Shown piece by piece: positions 6,961 to 12,037 of a stretch of 12,037 bases of DNA (positions within the stretch are counted from its first letter, which is position 1; each line of letters opens with the position of its first letter). The position numbers were made by a program, and so were the translations under genes. Source of the stretch: JAWLFI01 sp964626595. Lineage in GTDB: Bacteria; Bacteroidota; Bacteroidia; Chitinophagales; Saprospiraceae. Under the pieces are notes generated by a model. It saw only the letters and a program-made list of their open reading frames with translations, had not been told where the DNA came from and ran no database searches. The DNA lies in the NCBI GenBank assembly GCA_964626595.1, contig CAZVFU010000066.1, positions 1 to 12,037 of the forward strand. Direction: 5' to 3'.

Positions 6961-6980
6961 GACAGCCAGTAACCTCCTCC

Positions 6981-7937
6981 CTAATCGACTAACAAACTGA
7001 TCAACTGATCTGCCAATTCTAAACCAATATTTCGCTGAGCTTCAGCCGTAGAGGCGCCAATATGCGGACTGACGGAAACGCGGTCGTGCTCGAGTAATTC
7101 CTGACGCGGAGTGGGTTCATTTTCAAATACATCCAGGCCCGCACCTCCAATCTGACCACTTTCCAAACCTTTTAGTAGGGCGGCTTCATCGACCGCGCCT
7201 CCACGGGCGGTATTGATAATGCAAACGCCTTTCTTCATTTTTGCCATTTCCTCGCCGCCTAAAATCGGCTTTCCTCCGGAGAAGGGGACATGCAAGGTGA
7301 TGTAATCACTATCTTCCAACAGTTCTTCCATGGGAACCGTATACACTTCGGCAAAAACGCCCACACGCCCCTGGTCATACAGGTTAAACTGTAGGGTAGC
7401 CTGGTCAATTTTGAGATCTACCGGCAGCACTTTCATGCCCAGCGCAAGACCCATTTGGGTAATCGTCTGCCCAATACTTCCAAAACCAATGATCCCCATG
7501 GTCTTTCCTTTCAACTCTGACCCGCCGCTGTATGCTTTTTTTAAGGTTTTGAACTCACTGTTTCCGCGGTGGGGCATATGGCTATTCGACAAATGGAGAG
7601 AGCGGCTTAAGGTGAGCATATGAGCCAGAGCTAACTCCGCCACCGACTGGCTAGAAGCAGTAGGGGTGTTGATTACCGCAATATCCTTGGATCGCGCATA
7701 TTCCACATCAATATTATCCAGACCGACTCCACCGCGAGCAATAACTTTCAGTTTCGGACATTGATCAATGAGGTCTTTACGAATTTTAGTCGCCGATCGA
7801 ATGACTACCGCATCGTATGCCGGGAGCTCTTTTGCCAATTCATCTTGAGGTACTTTTTCCATGCTAAGTTCAAAGCCAGCCTCTTCCAATAATAATTTTC
7901 CATCGGGATGAATCCCATCATTGATCAGTATTTTCAT
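6981..7937 (-). CDS. serA: D-3-phosphoglycerate dehydrogenase, short form without ACT domain
   Basis: Oxidises 3-phosphoglycerate to 3-phosphohydroxypyruvate with NAD+, the first step of serine synthesis, in the cytosol. The 318 residues hold the 2-hydroxyacid dehydrogenase fold: an N-terminal substrate half, RGGVGLDNID (68-77), the Rossmann loop GFGSIG (151-156), and the catalytic triad R245 (NTARGG), E274 (ENEP) and H292 (SPHIGAST). D174 ends the second Rossmann strand, which favours NAD over NADP. There is no C-terminal ACT or ASB regulatory domain, so serine feedback as in E. coli SerA is not expected. The ATG at 7937 gives the usual MKILINDGI start. It is last in a minus-strand unit, 56 nt after a small membrane protein gene. 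Another D-2-hydroxyacid substrate is possible, but similarity to Bacteroidota SerA is strong; serC is not in the window. Confidence 0.88.
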   Translation of the reverse strand: MKILINDGIHPDGKLLLEEAGFELSMEKVPQDELAKELPAYDAVVIRSATKIRKDLIDQCPKLKVIARGGVGLDNIDVEYARSKDIAVINTPTASSQSVAELALAHMLTLSRSLHLSNSHMPHRGNSEFKTLKKAYSGGSELKGKTMGIIGFGSIGQTITQMGLALGMKVLPVDLKIDQATLQFNLYDQGRVGVFAEVYTVPMEELLEDSDYITLHVPFSGGKPILGGEEMAKMKKGVCIINTARGGAVDEAALLKGLESGQIGGAGLDVFENEPTPRQELLEHDRVSVSPHIGASTAEAQRNIGLELADQLISLLVD

Positions 7938-7993
7938 GCGTTAGATTTTTGGGGAATATACACAATCCAGCGGAGGTGCCGGTAAAATGTAGA

Positions 7994-8347
7994 TTAATTA
8001 TTTTTACATCTGGCAAGTTGGTTTTTCAATAAGTTGAGGCTGTCTCGCAGGCTGAGCTTATTTTCAATTAAGGAAGCTGAGTCCCTCTTCTGGCTCAGGG
8101 TATCCATGTTTTGGATTGTGTCTGGCGAGGATGAAAGTTCTTTAATCGAATCCTCTTTAGCCATTGCGGTAGTATCGGGAATGAGAGCTGCATTCTCTGC
8201 GTCTTCATTCGGCTGCACCCATTCGATGACTTGGTTCAAGTACTTTTTCTCGCCTGTCAAATAGGTCGCCAGGAGAAATAGGAGAGGAGCCACAATAACG
8301 ATGAAGAGAAAAAAACGAGCCAGAGGAGTCATCTTATATTTAGCCAT
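7994..8347 (-). CDS. Small single-pass membrane protein, unknown function
   Basis: The 117 residues start MAKYKMTPLARFF. One strong transmembrane segment follows (about residues 11-29, FFLFIVIVAPLLFLLATYL), preceded by Lys and Arg, which predicts an inside N-terminus. The remaining 85 residues are polar, rich in Ser, Asp, Glu and Lys, and probably disordered or coiled in the periplasm (LRDSLNLLKNQLARCKNN at the end). I do not recognise a functional family. The start is an ordinary ATG. It lies 12 nt after the upstream membrane gene and 56 nt before serA, so it is likely co-transcribed with both. Confidence 0.75.
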   Translation of the reverse strand: MAKYKMTPLARFFLFIVIVAPLLFLLATYLTGEKKYLNQVIEWVQPNEDAENAALIPDTTAMAKEDSIKELSSSPDTIQNMDTLSQKRDSASLIENKLSLRDSLNLLKNQLARCKNN

Positions 8348-8359
8348 GGTACTTCAATT

Positions 8360-8713
8360 TTACGTGAATTTAGGTCGATCATCGTATACCCGGGTCCAGT
8401 AATATAACAAGCTACCCAAAAAATAAGCGACGATATCCCAAATGTCTCCGGTAAAATCCGCCGACAGAAATGGGAATAACCACTCGAAAATTACAGAAAA
8501 TATAATAAAACTGGCAATGAGTTCAGATTTACGGAGTTGGGGGCGTGTTCTAAAAATTTCCATTTCCCAGTCGAGGATGAATAAAAGAATGGGCATGGCC
8601 AGAAAAGGGTCGAGATAGCTATCTATAAATGGAATGTGAATTCCTAACCCCCACTGAAGAAATTGGTGAGCGAGAAATAGTAGGGTCGATATGGTGAACA
8701 ACAGGATCTTCAA
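8360..8713 (-). CDS. Small multi-pass membrane protein, weakly VanZ-like
   Basis: This 117-residue protein has about four hydrophobic segments (near residues 1-20, 37-47, 64-83 and 90-107). Short motifs are visible: HQFLQ, PFIDSYLDPFLAMPILL, FEWLFPF and GDIWDIVAYFLGSLLYY. The last has the D-x-x-D-I-x-A-x-x-x-G pattern of VanZ-like proteins, but the match is limited and the function unknown. No ATG is available near the start, so TTG at 8713-8711 is used; it gives the plausible MKILLF and overlaps the previous stop by 4 nt (TTGA), a typical coupling arrangement. It sits 12 nt before the next gene. I recall Bacteroidota homologues annotated as membrane proteins or a magnesium citrate transporter; that label is not supported by anything visible here. 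Confidence 0.78.
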   Translation of the reverse strand: MKILLFTISTLLFLAHQFLQWGLGIHIPFIDSYLDPFLAMPILLFILDWEMEIFRTRPQLRKSELIASFIIFSVIFEWLFPFLSADFTGDIWDIVAYFLGSLLYYWTRVYDDRPKFT

Positions 8714-8934
8714 AATGCAGCCAAAAAGGCAAATATGAGAATGAATATAATGAGGGGAGAAAATAAGATCATGAGAGCTACGCCGATGAGCGTCAAAATG
8801 AGTTTGCCCAAAATAATGAAGATGTTATCATCGGGCTGGATCTGTATCACGCGATACAGGCGCCGATATTGCTCCCGAGTTTGATTAAGAATCTTTTGGC
8901 GGGCGTTCTCGTCTTTTTCTTCTTCGGTGGTCAA
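8710..8934 (-). CDS. Small membrane protein with charged N-terminus, unknown function
   Basis: The 74 residues divide into a highly charged helical N-terminal third (TEEEKDENARQKILNQTREQ) and a hydrophobic C-terminal half (about residues 38-74) with one long or two short membrane segments split near FSP. No known family is recognised. No ATG lies in frame upstream, so TTG at 8934-8932 is the start. The gene is the first of the minus-strand unit, about 50 nt downstream of a TATCTTTG box, and its stop overlaps the next gene's start. The coding call rests on this context and on the amphipathic, then hydrophobic composition; conservation was not checked. Confidence 0.65.
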   Translation of the reverse strand: MTTEEEKDENARQKILNQTREQYRRLYRVIQIQPDDNIFIILGKLILTLIGVALMILFSPLIIFILIFAFLAAF

Positions 8935-8982
8935 GGACTTTTTTTTAAGCGTTCTAATGAGCTGCGACTATACCAGCTTATG

Positions 8983-8990
8983 CAAAGATA
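8983..8990 (-). promoter_or_regulatory. Candidate -7 box for the membrane-protein/serA unit
   Basis: CAAAGATA on the plus strand reads TATCTTTG on the minus strand, an exact TAnnTTTG match to the Bacteroidota -7 element. It lies about 50 nt before the TTG start at 8934. No clear -33 TTTG is seen at the usual spacing, so the call rests on one box and position. Confidence 0.5.
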
Positions 8991-9046
8991 GGCTATCCGA
9001 TTCTCAGCTATAAATACGAAAGTAGTATATTAAATAAATATATGTT

Positions 9047-9054
9047 TATTTTTG
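9047..9054 (+). promoter_or_regulatory. Candidate -7 box for parC
   Basis: TATTTTTG matches TAnnTTTG exactly and would place the transcript start near 9060, with a leader of about 30 nt before the ATG at 9092. The upstream region is very AT-rich but lacks an obvious -33 TTTG. An AAAGGA (9085-9090) sits right against the start, too close to be a standard Shine-Dalgarno site. Confidence 0.5.
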
Positions 9055-9091
9055 CCCCAGTTGCAAGAAAGAAATGGAATAGATAAAGGAT

Positions 9092-11668
9092 ATGAGTGAA
9101 TCAAAGGGATCGAAGACGAGTGGTGCACTGAGTCAGATGTACGAAGAGTACTTTCTGGATTATGCCTCTTACGTCATATTGGAGCGAGCCGTTCCAGCCA
9201 TAGAAGATGGCTTGAAACCTGTGCAACGACGTATTTTGCATGCCATGCGCCTCATGCATGACGGTCGCTACCACAAAGTAGCCAATATCATAGGACAGAC
9301 GATGCAATATCACCCACATGGCGATGCAGCGATTGGTGATGCCTTGGTCAATATGGGCCAAAAGGATATGTTGATCGATCCGCAGGGAAACTGGGGCGAT
9401 GTGCGCACGGGTGACTCTGCAGCAGCCTCTCGATATATAGAGGCTCGATTGACGCCATTTGCCCTCGAAGTAGCCTTTAATGCTAAAATTACGGAATGGC
9501 AATTGGCTTACGATGGGCGAAAAGAAGAACCGGTCAGCTTACCTATGAAATTTCCGATGGTTTTGGCACAGGGAGTTGACGGTATTGCCGTAGGACTATC
9601 TACAAAAATCCTTCCCCATAATTTTATCGAATTATTAGAGGGCGGGATTAAGATTCTGGAAGGAAAGAAAGTTACCCTTTATCCTGATTTTCCTTTTGGA
9701 GGAAAAATCGATGTCAGTGAGTACAATCATGGTCAACGCGGAGGCCGGGTGAAGGTGCGAGCTACCATTGAGATTGTCGATAAAAATACTCTGCATATCA
9801 CCGATTTGCCGTACGGAGTGACTACGGACACCCTGATCGATAGTATTCTAAAGGCGAATGATAAGGGAAAGATCAAAGTCAAAAAGGTGGATGATAATAC
9901 GGCGAAAAATGTGGAAATTGAGGTGAGCTTACATCCCGGAACCTCTCCGGAAATCGCTATGGATGCGCTTTACGCCTTCACCCGCTGTGAGGAGAGTATT
10001 TCGCCGAATGCCTGCGTAATTCAGGAGGATAAGCCGGTGTTTTTGCCCGTGGAAGAAATTCTGGAGATCAGCACCGAAAGAACAAAAGACCTGCTGCGCC
10101 AGGAGCTGAAAATCAAAGAGGGCGAACTTCAGGAACAAATTCACTTTTACTCTCTTGTTAAAATTTTTATAGAAAAGCGCATTTATCGACGCATCGAAAC
10201 GGCGGAGACCTGGGAGCAGCTTATGAGTATCATAGATGAAGGTCTACATGAGTATATCAGCACGCCCGGGCGGGAAAATAAAAACGCTGAGTTCGACTTG
10301 CTCAGAGACATCACAGAGGAAGATATTGTTAAACTCACAGAAATTAAGATCAAACGGATTTCCAAGTACAATGCAGAGAAGGCCGACGAAAAAATGCGCC
10401 AGTTGGAAGAGGAACTGAAAGAGGTGCAGTATCACTTGAAGCACCTTGTACAGTATACCATTGATTATTTTCAGATGCTCATCGATAAATTTGGCAAGGG
10501 TCGCGAACGAAAAACAGAAATCACTTCTTTTGATACCATCGAACGCACGGCCGTGGTCGCCAGTAACGAAAAATTGTATGTTGACCGCAAAGGGGGCTTC
10601 ATTGGCACGGGACTCAAAAAAGAAGAGTTTGTCATGGAATGTTCTGATATCGACGATATCATTGCCTTCAAGAAGGACGGGACCTACAAAGTGGTTCGCG
10701 TGGATGAGAAGGTGTATGTGGGGAAGGATGTTATTCATGCTGCCGTTTGGAATAAGGGAGATGAGCGTACGACCTACAACTTGATTTATACAGACGGGAA
10801 ATCAGGAACCACATATGCCAAGCGATTTCATGTGCAGGCCATTGTTCGCGATCGCGACTATCCGATGACGACAGGTGAAAAAGGCAGTAAGGTGCACCAC
10901 TTTACCGTCAATCCCAATGGGGAGGCTGAAATCGTGGAAGTACAACTAACCAAGTCCTGTCGGGCCCGAAAGAAAAAGTTCGAGTATGATTTTGCCGACC
11001 TGGATATAAAGGGACGCTCAGCCAAAGGAAATACGGTAACGAAGTATCCGGTCTATAAAGTTCAGCTGAAAGAGGAAGGTCAGTCGACTCTGGGCGCACT
11101 TAAGGTATGGATTGACGAAGTATCCGGTCGACTCAATACAGAGGAAAGAGGGGAGTTCCTGGGACCTTTTGACACGGGGGATCTGATTCTTATCCTTTAC
11201 AAAGATGGCAGTTACGAAATGCGGGAAATGGACCTGATTCAATTTAAAGTGGCCATGAATAGTGTATACAAGGTCGTGAAGTACGAAGAGGATAGGGTGC
11301 TGGGAGCTATTTACTATGATGGCGAACGAAAATATACCTTGCTAAAGCGATTTGAAATTGAAACCAGTTCGCTGGATCAGAAATTTGAGTTCATTACGGA
11401 TCATCGCTCTTCCGATTTGATCGAGGTGGTGGTGAAGCCCGGCGCCCTGGTGGAGTATCAATACAAGCACAAAGGAGAAACCATCACGGAAAAAGTAGAT
11501 GTGGATGAATTTGTGGATGTGAAAGGCTGGCGGTCTATCGGAAATAAGCTATGTGATAATAAGATCAAAGTCAAGTCGGTAAAGTTTAAGGAAACAGAGC
11601 CGGCCTCTGATGAGGACAAAACGGACCATACCCTCAAGCCCGGAGACACCCTGGAATTCGATTTTTAA
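9092..11668 (+). CDS. parC: DNA topoisomerase IV subunit A (GyrA/ParC family)
   Basis: This is the DNA-cleaving subunit of a type IIA topoisomerase, which works with ParE to unlink daughter chromosomes. The 858 residues include the breakage-reunion domain (about 10-450) with DGLKPVQRRIL (39-49), YHPHGDAAIGD (73-83) and the catalytic pair R114-Y115 in AAASRYIEARL. A charged coiled coil follows (about 426-465), then a C-terminal beta-pinwheel (about 490-840) and an acidic tail. No GyrA box (QRRGGKG) was seen in the C-terminal domain, which argues for ParC over GyrA. Alanine (A79) stands where the quinolone-contacting Ser of E. coli GyrA/ParC lies; the acidic partner D83 is kept. ATG 9092 gives the usual short polar leader. 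The gene is monocistronic in this window: divergent from the serA unit and convergent with the RidA-like gene, 16 nt away. parE is not here. Confidence 0.92.
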   Translation: MSESKGSKTSGALSQMYEEYFLDYASYVILERAVPAIEDGLKPVQRRILHAMRLMHDGRYHKVANIIGQTMQYHPHGDAAIGDALVNMGQKDMLIDPQGNWGDVRTGDSAAASRYIEARLTPFALEVAFNAKITEWQLAYDGRKEEPVSLPMKFPMVLAQGVDGIAVGLSTKILPHNFIELLEGGIKILEGKKVTLYPDFPFGGKIDVSEYNHGQRGGRVKVRATIEIVDKNTLHITDLPYGVTTDTLIDSILKANDKGKIKVKKVDDNTAKNVEIEVSLHPGTSPEIAMDALYAFTRCEESISPNACVIQEDKPVFLPVEEILEISTERTKDLLRQELKIKEGELQEQIHFYSLVKIFIEKRIYRRIETAETWEQLMSIIDEGLHEYISTPGRENKNAEFDLLRDITEEDIVKLTEIKIKRISKYNAEKADEKMRQLEEELKEVQYHLKHLVQYTIDYFQMLIDKFGKGRERKTEITSFDTIERTAVVASNEKLYVDRKGGFIGTGLKKEEFVMECSDIDDIIAFKKDGTYKVVRVDEKVYVGKDVIHAAVWNKGDERTTYNLIYTDGKSGTTYAKRFHVQAIVRDRDYPMTTGEKGSKVHHFTVNPNGEAEIVEVQLTKSCRARKKKFEYDFADLDIKGRSAKGNTVTKYPVYKVQLKEEGQSTLGALKVWIDEVSGRLNTEERGEFLGPFDTGDLILILYKDGSYEMREMDLIQFKVAMNSVYKVVKYEEDRVLGAIYYDGERKYTLLKRFEIETSSLDQKFEFITDHRSSDLIEVVVKPGALVEYQYKHKGETITEKVDVDEFVDVKGWRSIGNKLCDNKIKVKSVKFKETEPASDEDKTDHTLKPGDTLEFDF

Positions 11669-11684
11669 GCATTTTCTGCCGAGC

Positions 11685-12037
11685 TTACTTATTGCCTATA
11701 TATGCTATGGCCTTGATTTCTATTAAGAGATGCGGATGGGGCAATTGGTGCACGGCTACCGTCGTGCGTGTAGGTCCGCTGTAATCGAAAAATTCTCCAT
11801 AGACCTCATTGTATCCGCCAAAGTCATTCATATTAACAAGAAAGGTGGTGATGTCGACGACATCGCTGAGCGAGGCCCCCTCTTCTTTTAGAATGTCATT
11901 AATGTTTTCTAAAACGGCGCGGGTTTGTTTGCGAATGTCAAGTGCGGTCGTTCCCATTTCATCCACTTCCACACCGGCAAATGAGTTGTCCGAGCGTCTG
12001 GAGGAGGTTCCGGAAACATATAGAAAGTCGCCTACTC
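11685..12037 (-). CDS. RidA-family deaminase, probably 2-aminomuconate deaminase, 3' part
   Basis: The visible 116 residues are the C-terminal part; the frame stays open to base 12037, so the N-terminus lies beyond the window. The RidA/YjgF fold is shown by VGDFLYVSGTSSRR, the central helix with QTRAVLENINDIL, VVDITTFLVNM, GPTRTTVAVHQL (the carboxylate-binding Arg at bases 11766-11768) and the end LLIEIKAIAYIG. The long insert FAGVEVDEMGTTALDIRKQ and NMNDFGGYNEVYGEFF match, from memory, the 2-aminomuconate deaminases of the kynurenine/2-aminophenol route rather than the general enamine deaminase RidA. That enzyme hydrolyses 2-aminomuconate to 4-oxalocrotonate and ammonia. Other genes of the route would be expected just past the window's right edge. 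A GTG at 11972 could be misread as the start, but homology clearly continues upstream. Subfamily assignment is less sure than family. Confidence 0.85.
   Translation of the reverse strand, partial: VGDFLYVSGTSSRRSDNSFAGVEVDEMGTTALDIRKQTRAVLENINDILKEEGASLSDVVDITTFLVNMNDFGGYNEVYGEFFDYSGPTRTTVAVHQLPHPHLLIEIKAIAYIGNK

Larger units (their letters stand above)
6047..6980. other. Gene-poor repeat field, 0.93 kb
   Basis: No intact gene is supported here. The stretch holds, in order: an AT-rich spacer, four GC-rich hairpins (6069-6210), the first copy of a 50-bp repeat (6223-6272), a 22-bp palindrome that opens a transposase fragment (6341-6643), an unassigned AT-rich stretch with only short inverted repeats, the second copy of the 50-bp repeat (6824-6872), and a 7-bp tandem repeat (6912-6960) just before the 3' end of serA. 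Short open frames across the hairpins are by-products of the palindromes. I see no clear intrinsic terminator for either flanking gene. Confidence 0.8.

Noticed and set aside
10244..10738. 164-codon minus-strand open frame
   Set aside because: It lies entirely inside parC, whose frame has unmistakable family motifs; no independent family signal was seen.
9092..11668. Calling this gene gyrA
   Set aside because: No GyrA box is visible in the C-terminal domain and the overall type matches Bacteroidota ParC; the distinction is probable, not proven.

Overview
This window is very probably chromosomal DNA of a Bacteroidota bacterium; a Saprospiria-like lineage is a guess only. The signs are a PurH and a ParC of the Bacteroidota type, a coaX gene followed at once by an outer-membrane barrel of the 'SPxSRxGxGxL' type, TAnnTTTG promoter boxes, and a remnant of the REP-associated transposase family with the ETGHALS palindrome. 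No rRNA, tRNA or CRISPR array was seen.

Left part (1-6046, + strand): the 3' part of purH, coaX, a predicted outer-membrane beta-barrel and two tandem, paralogous exported TPR-like proteins. Spacing is 4 nt, then an 8-nt overlap, 1 nt and 16 nt, so they look like one transcription unit. PurH and CoaX serve purine and coenzyme A synthesis. The last three proteins carry export signals and may form an uncharacterised envelope module. The two TPR-like proteins share six positionally matching cysteines.

Middle part (6047-6980): about 0.9 kb with no intact gene. It is a repeat field: four strong hairpins, a 50-bp direct repeat present at both ends of the field, a 5'-truncated REP-associated tyrosine transposase (RAYT) that begins at a perfect 22-bp palindrome, and a degenerate 7-bp tandem repeat. 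It is best read as a REP/RAYT insertion graveyard.

Right part: a minus-strand unit (8934 to 6981) of three small membrane proteins of unknown function followed by serA (ACT-less D-3-phosphoglycerate dehydrogenase, first step of serine synthesis). Divergent from it is parC (9092-11668), topoisomerase IV subunit A. A CAAAGATA box and a TATTTTTG box between them fit the two divergent promoters. Convergent with parC is the 3' part of a RidA-family gene that looks like 2-aminomuconate deaminase of the kynurenine route of tryptophan breakdown; its N-terminus lies beyond the window.

Most of the window is core metabolism. The parts worth a second look are the TPR pair with its barrel partner, and the repeat field.
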